From the NCBI RefSeq assembly GCF_900143685.1, contig NZ_LT671675.1, positions 1,419,985-1,483,984 on the forward strand: 64,000 nt of DNA. The letters are read 5' to 3'. The DNA is from Parolsenella massiliensis (GTDB lineage: Bacteria > Actinomycetota > Coriobacteriia > Coriobacteriales > Atopobiaceae). The number at the start of each line of letters is the position of its first letter. Position 1 is the first letter of the stretch. Below the pieces are notes generated by a model. The model was given only the letters and a program-made list of their open reading frames with translations. It was not told where the DNA came from and made no database searches. Made by a program: the position numbers and the translations under genes. This document shows, in pieces, positions 35,140-43,011 of the stretch.

Positions 35140-35595
35140 ATGGAACTGAACGAAGTTCTTTCCGAGGACATCATCGACCTGAACCTCAAGGGCACCACGA
35201 AGGACGAGATTCTCCGCGAGCTTTCCCAGCACCTGTACGACAACGGCTACATCTCCGACGTCAATCAGTTCGTCAAGGACATCTACGTCCGCGAGTCGCT
35301 CGGCATCACCGGGGCCGGCAACCACATCGCCATCCCCCACGGCAAGTCGAGCGTCGTGAAGAAGATCACGATCGCCATCGGCCGCTCCGACCACTACGTC
35401 GAGTGGGAGAGCTACGACGACCAGCCCGTGAACCTGTTCTTCCTGTTCTGCGTCTCCGACGACGAGGGCTTCGCGCAGAACCACATGCGCCTGCTCGCCA
35501 AGCTCGCCGGAAAGATCGGCAACGACGACCTGTGCGAGGAGCTCCAGAACGCCAAGACGCCCGCCGAGGTCATCGAGATCCTCACGCGCGACTAG
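35140..35595 (+). CDS. PTS fructose-family IIA component
   Basis: A 151-residue IIA (PTS_EIIA_2) subunit that takes phosphate from HPr on the His in AGNHIAIPHGKS. Start ATG at 35140 follows GAAGGGCCACACGCC. First gene of a separate-subunit fructose-type PTS with IIB and IIC downstream. The product of this family usually enters as sugar 1- or 6-phosphate. Confidence 0.93.
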   Translation: MELNEVLSEDIIDLNLKGTTKDEILRELSQHLYDNGYISDVNQFVKDIYVRESLGITGAGNHIAIPHGKSSVVKKITIAIGRSDHYVEWESYDDQPVNLFFLFCVSDDEGFAQNHMRLLAKLAGKIGNDDLCEELQNAKTPAEVIEILTRD

Positions 35596-35656
35596 CAAGG
35601 CACCTGCCGGGCCACGCGCCCGAAACAAGAGAAACGCCAAAGGGAGAGGAACCACC

Positions 35657-35965
35657 ATGAAGATCGTTGGAGTCACCGCCTGCACCGCCGGTATCGCCCA
35701 CACCTACATCGTCGCCGAGAAGATCCAGAAGGCCGCAGAGGCCGCCGGTCACGAGTGCAAGATCGAGACCCAGGGCACCATCGGCGCCGACAACGTCCTC
35801 ACCGAGCAGGAGATCGCCGACGCAGACGTCGTCATCGTCGCCCACGATATCGCCGTGAACCTCGACCGCTTCAAGGACAAGCGCGTCGTGGACATCCCCA
35901 TCTCCACGGCCATGAAGAACCCCAAGAGCCTCATCGCCACGATCGAGAAGAAGCTCGGCAAGTAG
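35657..35965 (+). CDS. PTS fructose-family IIB component
   Basis: A 102-residue IIB subunit. The phospho-Cys is in GVTACTAGIAHTY near the N-terminus, the standard fructose-family motif. RBS AGGGAGAGGAACCACC. It passes phosphate from IIA to the sugar in IIC. Confidence 0.96.
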   Translation: MKIVGVTACTAGIAHTYIVAEKIQKAAEAAGHECKIETQGTIGADNVLTEQEIADADVVIVAHDIAVNLDRFKDKRVVDIPISTAMKNPKSLIATIEKKLGK

Positions 35966-36072
35966 GTTCGCGGGACTCGTCCCATTTCATTCGGTGTACG
36001 TAGGCCGCAAGGCCTATCAAGGCAATTCGGGTTGGAAGGCCCGGAAGAAAAGTAAGGAAAGGAAGGAGTGCA

Positions 36073-37188
36073 ATGTCTAAGATCAAGAAAGTCGGAGTCA
36101 TGAAGACGATCATGACCGGAATCTCGTACATGATTCCTATGGTCGTTGCCGGCGGCATCTTGGGCGCTCTGGCCAAGGGCTTCGGCGGGTGGCAGATCGG
36201 TAGCTACTACTCCGACGTCGCGAGCACGTGGGCCACGCCCTTCACCGGCATGGAGCCCTTCACCTGGGGTGGCTTCTGGTGGGGCGTCAACATGCTCAGC
36301 AGCTACGCCATGAACTTCGCCGTGGCGATCCTGTGCGCCTACATGGCCTACGCCATCGCCGAGCGCCCGGGCATCGTCCCTGGCTTCATCATCGGCTACG
36401 TCTGCGTCATGTCCAAGGCTGGCTTCCTCGGCGGCCTGCTCATGGGCTTCGTCATTGGCTACTTCATCCTCTGGATGAAGACCTGGAAGGTCCCGAAGTG
36501 GATGAGCGGCCTCATGCCCGTGCTCATCATTCCGGTGCTCACCACGTTCGTGTGCGGCATGCTGTTCCTGTGCGTGTTCTGCCAGCCCCTCGCCTTCATC
36601 ATGGATGCGTTCCAGAACTGGATCAAGTCCCTCAATGGTGGCTCCAAAGCTGTCATCGGCGCTGTCATCGGTGCCTGCATGGGCTTTGACATGGGCGGCC
36701 CCGTCAACAAGACCGCTTCCATGGCCGCTAACGGCCTCGGTGCCGACGGCATCTACGGTCCTATGTCCGCCAAGATCATCGGTGGCATGACCCCGCCCTG
36801 CGGCGTGTTCATCGCCTCCCTCATCGCCAAGGACAAGTTCACCCAGACCGAGCGCGACACGGCCATCACCGCCTTCCCCATGGGCCTGTGCTTCATCACC
36901 GAGGGCGTCCTTCCGTTCGCCGCAGGCGACCCGCTGCACTTCATCCCGGCGTCCATGATCGGCTCTGCCGTCGCTGGCGCCATCGCAGTTGGCATGGGCG
37001 TCGAGTCCATGGCCGGCCACGGCGGAATCTTCGTCTTCCCTGCCATGGCCAACCCGCTGTGGGCCGTTGTCGCCCTCATCGTGGGCTCCGTGGTGACGGG
37101 CGTCATCTACGCCATCATCAAGAAGAAGCCCGAAGAGGCCGAGAACGTCGAAGAGGAGGTCACGGACGACCTCGACATCGACTTCTAG
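36073..37188 (+). CDS. PTS fructose-family IIC permease
   Basis: A 371-residue membrane permease of about nine to ten helices. Family features include GISYMIPMVVAGGILGALA near the N-terminus, GFDMGGPVNKTAS, GGMTPPCGVFIASL and the late FITEGVLPFAAGDP. The C-terminus is acidic. RBS AAAGGAAGGAGTGCA. Substrate is not determined; the aldolase and isomerase downstream suggest a hexose or polyol entering as a phosphate. Confidence 0.95.
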   Translation: MSKIKKVGVMKTIMTGISYMIPMVVAGGILGALAKGFGGWQIGSYYSDVASTWATPFTGMEPFTWGGFWWGVNMLSSYAMNFAVAILCAYMAYAIAERPGIVPGFIIGYVCVMSKAGFLGGLLMGFVIGYFILWMKTWKVPKWMSGLMPVLIIPVLTTFVCGMLFLCVFCQPLAFIMDAFQNWIKSLNGGSKAVIGAVIGACMGFDMGGPVNKTASMAANGLGADGIYGPMSAKIIGGMTPPCGVFIASLIAKDKFTQTERDTAITAFPMGLCFITEGVLPFAAGDPLHFIPASMIGSAVAGAIAVGMGVESMAGHGGIFVFPAMANPLWAVVALIVGSVVTGVIYAIIKKKPEEAENVEEEVTDDLDIDF

Positions 37189-37202
37189 TCAATCGCCCCA
37201 CC

Positions 37203-37229
37203 GTGGGGCCGGCCAAGTGTCGGCCCCAC
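37203..37229 (+). other. Intercistronic hairpin after IIC
   Basis: Perfect 9-base stem GTGGGGCCG/CGGCCCCAC between the IIC and aldolase genes, followed by AATT rather than a T run. Probably a partial terminator or RNA stabiliser lowering expression ratios. Confidence 0.55.
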
Positions 37230-37288
37230 CAATTAGAAACAGGCTTTCCAACCCGTATTCACACGCTTCAAAGAAATCGAGGTACGCA

Positions 37289-38173
37289 ATGCTAGTCTCC
37301 ATGAAGTCCATCCTCGATGACGCCAACAAGAACTACTACGGCGTCATGTCGATGAACAGCATCAACATCGAGATGGTCCGCGGCGGCATCGAGGCTGCCT
37401 CTGAGGAGCACTCCCCCATCATTATCCAGATGGGCCCCGGCCAGATCGCCAAGCACGCCCACCTGCCCGAGATCGTGCCGGTCGTGAAGGAGCTCGCCGC
37501 CAAGGCCCCCGTGCCCGTGGCCCTCAACCTCGACCACGGCTCCAAGCTCGACGACGAGATCGCCGCCATCCAGGCTGGCTTCACCAACGTCATGATCGAC
37601 GCTTCCTCGCTTCCCTACGAGGAGAACGTCCAGAAGACCAAGACCATCGTCTCGCTCGCCCACCCCATGGGCGTCTCCGTCGAGGCCGAGCTCGGCCACG
37701 TTGGCCAGGCCGCTGACGGCGACGGCATCACCGACGACCTGTACACCAACGTCGAGCAGGCCAAGGACTTCGTGGCCCAGACTGGCTGCGACGCGCTGGC
37801 CGTTGCCATCGGCACCGCCCACGGCAACTATCCCAAGGGCTTCGTCCCCAAGCTTGACTTCGAGCGCCTGGCCGAGCTCAAGGAGGCCCTCCAGATGCCG
37901 CTCGTGCTCCACGGCGGCTCCGGTTCGGGCGAGGAGAACCTCAAGCGCGCGGTTGCCGGCGGTATCAACAAGATCAACGTCTGCACCGACGCCTTCGCGG
38001 CCGCCAAGGCCGGCATGCTCGAGCTTCTCGAGGAGAACCCCAACGCCGACTTCCTGGCCCTGCAGATGAAGGCCGAGGCCTCCGTCAAGGCGTTCGTCAA
38101 GGACTACATCCACATCATCGGTTCGAACGACCGCTACGTCTTCACCGACTTCGAGAGCGGCTCACAGGAGTAG
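37289..38173 (+). CDS. Class II fructose/tagatose-bisphosphate aldolase (second copy)
   Basis: Zinc aldolase, 294 residues, paralogous to the gene at 19243. Motifs VALNLDHGSKLDDE (zinc His/catalytic Asp), EAELGHVGQA, AIGTAHGNYP, LVLHGGSGSGEEN and INKINVCTDA. The ATG at 37289 is preceded by CGAGGTACGCA; a second ATG at 37301 is possible. It lies behind the PTS IIC gene and ahead of an RpiB-like isomerase, repeating the cassette seen at 18.4-20.1 kb. Confidence 0.92.
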   Translation: MLVSMKSILDDANKNYYGVMSMNSINIEMVRGGIEAASEEHSPIIIQMGPGQIAKHAHLPEIVPVVKELAAKAPVPVALNLDHGSKLDDEIAAIQAGFTNVMIDASSLPYEENVQKTKTIVSLAHPMGVSVEAELGHVGQAADGDGITDDLYTNVEQAKDFVAQTGCDALAVAIGTAHGNYPKGFVPKLDFERLAELKEALQMPLVLHGGSGSGEENLKRAVAGGINKINVCTDAFAAAKAGMLELLEENPNADFLALQMKAEASVKAFVKDYIHIIGSNDRYVFTDFESGSQE

Positions 38174-38219
38174 CCACGCCCCGAGCCCGCACACACAAAG
38201 TCACGCGAAAGGAACGCAC

Positions 38220-38888
38220 ATGAAGATCGCACTCATCCAGGAGTTCTCGCAGGCCGGCAAGAACGACATCATCCTCGGCACGCTCAAGAAGGTCGTCGAG
38301 CCCATGGGCCACACGGTCTACAACACGCTCATGAAGCAGATCGACAACCCCAAGGACCTCCCCGAGCTCTACCCGGCCGACAACCCCCGCCGCACCTACC
38401 TGCACATCGGCATCCAGGCTGCGCTTCTGCTCAACTCCGGCGCCGTCGACTTCGTGGTCACGGGCTGCGGCACCGGCCAGGGCGCCCTCATGAGCTGCAA
38501 CATGTACCCAGGTGTCGTCTGCGGCTACTGCATCGAGCCCACGGACGCCTACCTGTTCCTGCAGATCAACAACGGCAACTGCCTGTCCATCCCCTACGCC
38601 AAGGGCTTTGGCTGGGGCGCCGAGCTCAACCTCGAGAACATCTTCACCCGCGCGTTCGGCTCCCCGAAGGGCCAGGGCTACCCCACGGCCAACAAGGCCT
38701 CCCAGAACCGCAACGCCGGTCTTCTGAGCGACTTCAAGCAGCGCGTCGCCAAGCCGCTGCCCGAGATCATCCGCTCGCTCGACCAGCAGTTCGTCAAGGA
38801 GGCCATCACGCCCGAGTTCCTCGCCTGCTTCGACGAGGGCTGCCAGGATGACGAGCTGCGCGAGCTCGTCCACTCCTACGTCGACTAG
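38220..38888 (+). CDS. RpiB/LacA/LacB-family sugar-phosphate isomerase (second copy)
   Basis: A 222-residue isomerase nearly collinear with the protein at 18426, sharing NSGAVDFVVTGCGTGQGAL and NCLSIPYAKGFGWGA. The catalytic Cys lies in GCGTGQG. RBS CGAAAGGAACGCAC. Its place after a PTS and an aldolase suggests aldose-to-ketose phosphate conversion ahead of aldol cleavage, but no phosphofructokinase-like kinase adjoins this copy; the PfkB-family kinase at 39393 may fill that step. Confidence 0.88.
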   Translation: MKIALIQEFSQAGKNDIILGTLKKVVEPMGHTVYNTLMKQIDNPKDLPELYPADNPRRTYLHIGIQAALLLNSGAVDFVVTGCGTGQGALMSCNMYPGVVCGYCIEPTDAYLFLQINNGNCLSIPYAKGFGWGAELNLENIFTRAFGSPKGQGYPTANKASQNRNAGLLSDFKQRVAKPLPEIIRSLDQQFVKEAITPEFLACFDEGCQDDELRELVHSYVD

Positions 38889-38922
38889 CTAGCCCCCTCT
38901 CACGGCGCCCCGGCGCCGTACC

Positions 38923-38961
38923 GGGCGGGAGGAGCGCGCTCCCCTCGCACTCCTCCCGCCC
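38923..38961 (+). terminator. GC-rich hairpin after the isomerase gene
   Basis: Perfect 12-base stem GGGCGGGAGGAG/CTCCTCCCGCCC, 34 bases after the isomerase stop, without a T run. Possible terminator or stability element. Confidence 0.5.
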
Positions 38962-39040
38962 ATCCCCTCGCTTTCCCTCGCGGCGCATCGACACGCCCGC
39001 TGCATCGCGAAAGGAAGCAAGCCAAGCCAGAGGAGCAGCC

Positions 39041-39238
39041 ATGCAACCCTCCGAATACCTGCAGATAGCGCTCGTCATCGTGGGTCTCGGGCTCATCACC
39101 TGGGTCAAGATGTCCTACATGAGGCGCGCCCAGACAGACCCTACGGTCAACGCCTTCTCGCCCCGCGAGACGCACATGCGCCAGGTGGCGTTCGTACTCA
39201 TCGGCATCGCCATCGTCTTCGTCTTCTTCCCCTTCTGA
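39041..39238 (+). CDS. Small membrane protein (65 aa)
   Basis: Two hydrophobic segments (LQIALVIVGLGLITWV and VAFVLIGIAIVFVFFPF) flank a short basic and polar loop, giving a two-pass small membrane protein. ATG at 39041 follows AGAGGAGCAGCC. It lies between the isomerase and the PfkB-family kinase. No known family recognised; may associate with the PTS permease. Confidence 0.65.
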   Translation: MQPSEYLQIALVIVGLGLITWVKMSYMRRAQTDPTVNAFSPRETHMRQVAFVLIGIAIVFVFFPF

Positions 39239-39312
39239 CGGGCGGCGCGCCTCGACACTGCTGCGGGTGCCGGGCGCCCTAGCCAACGCAATCCCGCCCG
39301 TCTCGGCACATC

Positions 39313-39355
39313 GGCGCCGCGCTCGACACATCTGACGGGCGCGGCGCCGCTTTCT
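39313..39355 (+). terminator. Terminator-like hairpin
   Basis: GGCGCCGCGC pairs perfectly with GCGCGGCGCC across a 16-base loop, followed by GCTTTCTAT, just upstream of the kinase gene. It may separate the PTS-aldolase-isomerase transcript from the kinase-ADH transcript. Confidence 0.55.
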
Positions 39356-39392
39356 ATCATCAGCCAAGACCCCCCAACGAAGGGAGCACGCC

Positions 39393-40427
39393 ATGTCCTA
39401 CATCGACCTCGACGAGACCCGCCCGCTCGACATCGTCCTGCTCGGCCGCATCGCCATCGACTTCAACCCCGCCTACTCAGACTCCGTGAAGGAGGAGTTC
39501 AAGCCGCTCAAGGACGTCCACTACTTCGAGAAGTACGTGGGCGGCTCGCCGGCCAACATCGCCGTGGGCGTCACGCACCACGGCCTCAAGGCGGGATTCA
39601 TCGGCAAGGTGTCAGACGACCAGTTCGGCGACTTCGTCACCGAGTACTTTGACGCCCAGGGCATCGACACGAGCCACGTCACGCGCTGCACGAACGGCGA
39701 GAAGATCGGCCTCACGTTCACCGAGATGCTCTCCCCCTCCGAGAGCCACATCCTGATGTATCGCAACTGCATCGCAGACCTGCAACTCTCCGTCGACGAC
39801 ATCGACCCCGACTACATCGCGAGCGCCAAGCTTCTGCTCATCTCCGGCACCGCCCTTGCCGAGAGCCCCAGCCGCGAGGCGGCCATCAAGGCCGTGCTCG
39901 TTGCCCGCCAGGTGGGCACGCCCGTCGTGTTCGACATCGACTACCGCGCCTACAACTGGAAGAACGCCGACGAGATCTCCATCTACTACTCCTACGTGGC
40001 ACGCCTGTCCGACATCATCATGGGCAGCCGCGAGGAGTTCGACCTCACCGAGGCGCTCATCTGCCCCGGCATGGCCGACGAGCAGAGCGCCGTCTACTGG
40101 CAGAAGCGAAACGCCAAGATCGTGGTCATCAAGCACGGCATGGAGGGCTCCACCGCCTACTGCAACGACGGCGAGAAGTTCTCCATCAAGCCCTTCCCCG
40201 TCACGGCACGGAAGGGCTTCGGCGGCGGCGACGGCTATGGCTCGGGCTTCCTCTACGGCCTGTTCCAGGGCTGGGACATCCAGGACTGCCTGGAGTTTGG
40301 CTCGGCCGAGGCGTCCATGATGGTGCGCGCCAACAACTGCTCCGACGCCCTGCCCGGCCCCGACGAGGTGCGCGCGTTCATCGCCGAGGAGAAGGCCCAG
40401 TACGGAGAGATGGTGGCCCGCGCATGA
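39393..40427 (+). CDS. PfkB-family carbohydrate kinase, IolC-like
   Basis: A 344-residue PfkB-superfamily kinase most like 5-dehydro-2-deoxygluconokinase (IolC): DIVLLGRIAIDFNP, YVGGSPANIAVGVTHHGLKAGFIG and VFDIDYRAYNWKN are IolC-type stretches. The usual GAGDAF catalytic motif reads GFGGGDGYGSGF, keeping the Asp. No other inositol genes are in the window, so the substrate may be another deoxy- or keto-sugar linked to the aldolase upstream. The ATG at 39393 follows AAGGGAGCACGCC. Confidence 0.85.
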   Translation: MSYIDLDETRPLDIVLLGRIAIDFNPAYSDSVKEEFKPLKDVHYFEKYVGGSPANIAVGVTHHGLKAGFIGKVSDDQFGDFVTEYFDAQGIDTSHVTRCTNGEKIGLTFTEMLSPSESHILMYRNCIADLQLSVDDIDPDYIASAKLLLISGTALAESPSREAAIKAVLVARQVGTPVVFDIDYRAYNWKNADEISIYYSYVARLSDIIMGSREEFDLTEALICPGMADEQSAVYWQKRNAKIVVIKHGMEGSTAYCNDGEKFSIKPFPVTARKGFGGGDGYGSGFLYGLFQGWDIQDCLEFGSAEASMMVRANNCSDALPGPDEVRAFIAEEKAQYGEMVARA

Positions 40428-40549
40428 CGGAGCTTCTCGTTGCCCTGTGCGCGGTGTTCCTCGTGGTCATGGGCGTCAGGCCCGCATCGCCTGACAAGGG
40501 GGCAGTCCCCTTGTCACCTTTTATGGGCGGCAAGGCCGGCATCGCTTGA
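40424..40549 (+). CDS. Possible small peptide overlapping the kinase stop (41 aa)
   Basis: An ATGA overlap with the kinase stop starts a frame with a hydrophobic N-terminus (TELLVALCAVFLVVMGV) that then runs into the palindromic repeat and ends. The coupling and membrane-like start are suggestive, but much of the frame is repeat sequence, so it may be a decayed small membrane protein. Confidence 0.25.
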   Translation: MTELLVALCAVFLVVMGVRPASPDKGAVPLSPFMGGKAGIA

Positions 40550-40573
40550 CAAGGGGACAGTCCCTTTGTCACC
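40492..40573. repeat. Tandem GGGGACAGTCCC palindromes
   Basis: Two near-identical hairpins, TGACAAGGGGGCAGTCCCC plus TTGTCA at 40492-40516 and TTGACAAGGGGACAGTCCC plus TTTGTCA from 40546, each preceded by a GCATCGC stretch, 54 bases apart. They share TGACA/TGTCA ends with the other interspersed repeats here. They lie between the kinase and ADH genes. Confidence 0.75.
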
Positions 40574-40591
40574 TCTTCTGAAGGGAATCAC

Positions 40592-41749
40592 ATGAGTACG
40601 GCTCACTCGTTCGTCACACCGCATCACATCGTCTACGGGCAGGGCGCGCTCGCAAGCGCCGCGGGGCGCCTCGCGCGCATGGGCACGCGCGCGCTCATCG
40701 TCACGGACTCCGTCATGGTCAAGCTTGGCAACCTCGGCCGCGTCACCGACGTGCTCGACGCGGCCGGCATCACCTACCACGTCTACGACGAGGTCAACTC
40801 CGAGCCCATCGACCGCATGGTGGAGAAGGGCGTTGCCCTCTATGCCGAGCAGGGCTGCGACTTCATGATCGCCCTGGGCGGAGGAAGCCCCATTGACACA
40901 ATGAAGGCCATCGCCATGTGCGCCGCCTCGGGCGCGCCGATCGCCTCGTTCATGGGCAAGCCCTACACCGGCCCCGTCTGTCCCATGGTCGCCATCCCCA
41001 CCACGGCGGGCACGGGCTCGGAGGCCACGCAGTTCACGATCATCACCGACACCACCCACGACGTGAAGATGCTCATCGCGGGCACGCCGCTCATCCCCGA
41101 GCTCGCCATCGTGGACCCCGCGTTCACGATGACCGCCCCCGCGAGCGTCACGGCCGCCACGGGCGTCGACGCGCTGTGCCACGCCATCGAGTCGTTCACC
41201 TCGCGCAAGGCCCAGCCGCTCTCGCGCACGTTCTCGCTGTCTGCCGCCAAGCGCATCTTCGCCAACCTCGCCACCTGCGTGGCCGAGCCCGGCAACGTCG
41301 AGGCCCGCACGCAGATGTCGATCGCCGCAACCGAGGCGGGCATCGCGTTCAACAACTCGTCCGTCACGATCATCCACGGCATGAGCCGCCCCATCGGCGC
41401 GCTGTTCCACGTGCCGCACGGCCTGTCAAACGCCATGCTCATGGAGGCGTGCTTCGACTTCGCGCTCGACGGCGCCTACCCCGAGTTCGCCGAGGTCGCG
41501 CGCTACTGCGGGCTCACGAGCGCCGAGGATGACGAGCAGGCCGCACGCGACCTCATGACCGCCATCCACGAGCTTCTCGGCGCCGTGGGCATCCCCACAC
41601 TCGCGGAGTTCGGCGTGGGACGCGACCAGTTCCACGCGGCCATCGACAAGATGGCGGCAGACGCCGAGGCAAGCGGCAGCCCCGCCAACACCATCAAGCC
41701 CGTGACGCAGGCCGACATGAAGGTCATCTACCAGCGAGTCTACTCGTAA
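40592..41749 (+). CDS. Iron-containing alcohol dehydrogenase
   Basis: A 385-residue group III metal-dependent dehydrogenase acting on alcohols, aldehydes or polyols. NAD motif GGGSPIDTMKA, then PTTAGTGSEAT and the metal-binding region with GVDALCHAIESF and MSRPIGALFHVPHGLSNA (His ligands). RBS GAAGGGAATCAC. Follows the kinase gene with a repeat between. Related enzymes include 1,3-propanediol, lactaldehyde and butanol dehydrogenases; substrate undetermined, possibly reducing an aldehyde from the aldolase step. Confidence 0.93.
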   Translation: MSTAHSFVTPHHIVYGQGALASAAGRLARMGTRALIVTDSVMVKLGNLGRVTDVLDAAGITYHVYDEVNSEPIDRMVEKGVALYAEQGCDFMIALGGGSPIDTMKAIAMCAASGAPIASFMGKPYTGPVCPMVAIPTTAGTGSEATQFTIITDTTHDVKMLIAGTPLIPELAIVDPAFTMTAPASVTAATGVDALCHAIESFTSRKAQPLSRTFSLSAAKRIFANLATCVAEPGNVEARTQMSIAATEAGIAFNNSSVTIIHGMSRPIGALFHVPHGLSNAMLMEACFDFALDGAYPEFAEVARYCGLTSAEDDEQAARDLMTAIHELLGAVGIPTLAEFGVGRDQFHAAIDKMAADAEASGSPANTIKPVTQADMKVIYQRVYS

Positions 41750-41795
41750 GTGGCGCCGCCCCGTGAGTCCCGCACGGAACAGCGCCACCTCGTCC

Positions 41796-42917
41796 CTACT
41801 GCGCCGCCGCCCGCGTATCCTCCACGCCGGCGGCGGCGCAGTACTGCTCGAGGTTGCTGCGAAACACCAGCTGCACGGGCCCCATCTGGACGTCCTCGGC
41901 GGGGCGCTTGCCCCACAGCAGGCAGTCGCCGAGCGTCCTCGCGGCGCGATACGCCATGCCCACGGGGTCCTTGTACACAAGGTTCGTGAGCAGCCCCGCC
42001 CGCAGCGCTTCCACGCTCTCGGGGAACAGGTCGTTGCCGATGGCACGCACGGCAGGCGCGTCCTCGTGCCCGAGCACCTCGATGACGGCCTCCGTGCCCA
42101 CGGCGGACACACTGCACACGAGCTGCGCACCCTCGCAGCCCAGGGCCGTCTCGAGCGCGATCTCCAGCTCGACGGTCCTCGCGTGGGCACCGGGCAGGTC
42201 CACGATGCGAACACCCGGCGTCTCGACGGCGAGCGCCTCGGTGAACGCCTGGGCCACGAGGCGGTGCGAGTCCGTGCTTGCGTCGCCCGAGAGCAGGATG
42301 ACGCAGGGGTCCGCAACGTTTGCGAGCAGGTTCGCGGCCTGCTCGGCCATGAGCGCGCCGGCCGCGCGGTAGTCGGTGATGACGGCGCCGATGCGCCCCA
42401 CGGAGGCACAGTCACCGTCGAGCAGAAGCACGCTCACGCCCGCCTCGGCATTTTTCCCGAGGAGCGCGCGCTCCTCGTCCGTCGTGGGCGCAAACGCGAG
42501 AAGCCCGCCGATCTCCTCGCCCACCTCGAGCCGCGCCACGAGCGAGCGCAGCGCGTCCGCGTAGCCGCCCAGGGCAAACTCCACCGGCTCGAACGCGATG
42601 CCGGCATCGCGAGACTCCGCGGCGAAGCGCTGGCAGCCCTCCCACAGGTAGGCGTAGAAGTAGCTGCCCTCACGCTGGGACGACGGCAGACAGGCGACGA
42701 GCCGGACGTCCTTGCGGCTCAGGTTGGACGCGCCCTCGTTTCTGCGGTACCCCATGTCCGTGGCCGTGGCGATGATCTTGGCGCGCATGGCGTCGCTGAG
42801 CCCGGGCTTACCCGCGATGGCCTTGTGAACCGTGTTGATGGACACGCCCAGCCTGCCCGCGATGTCCTTCATCGTCACGCGGCCCGACGTGGGGGCGCTG
42901 TTGGTGCTCGTCGTCAT
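41796..42917 (-). CDS. LacI-family transcriptional regulator
   Basis: A 373-residue repressor. Helix-turn-helix and hinge lie in TMKDIAGRLGVSINTVHKAIAG, followed by a periplasmic-binding-protein-like ligand domain (about 70-360). ATG at 42917 is chosen, but its ribosome binding site (GAAACGGACGAGC) is weak and a TTG at 42950 is an alternative. It diverges from the AEC transporter gene, its likely target. It is also the only LacI-type regulator in the window and so a formal candidate for the GTGAACGTTCAC sites; that is speculative. Confidence 0.9.
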   Translation of the reverse strand: MTTSTNSAPTSGRVTMKDIAGRLGVSINTVHKAIAGKPGLSDAMRAKIIATATDMGYRRNEGASNLSRKDVRLVACLPSSQREGSYFYAYLWEGCQRFAAESRDAGIAFEPVEFALGGYADALRSLVARLEVGEEIGGLLAFAPTTDEERALLGKNAEAGVSVLLLDGDCASVGRIGAVITDYRAAGALMAEQAANLLANVADPCVILLSGDASTDSHRLVAQAFTEALAVETPGVRIVDLPGAHARTVELEIALETALGCEGAQLVCSVSAVGTEAVIEVLGHEDAPAVRAIGNDLFPESVEALRAGLLTNLVYKDPVGMAYRAARTLGDCLLWGKRPAEDVQMGPVQLVFRSNLEQYCAAAGVEDTRAAAQ

Positions 42918-43011
42918 GCTCGTCCGTTTCTCTGTATTGTTTGGTAGCAATTATGGCATCGGGCGTCGCGGCTGTCCGCGGCGCGCCGCGATGCGAGAAA
43001 GGAAGCCCGGC

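Noticed and set aside
40492-40573. Tandem repeats considered as a CRISPR seed
   Set aside because: Only two units, each itself a palindrome, with no further spacer-repeat units and no cas genes.
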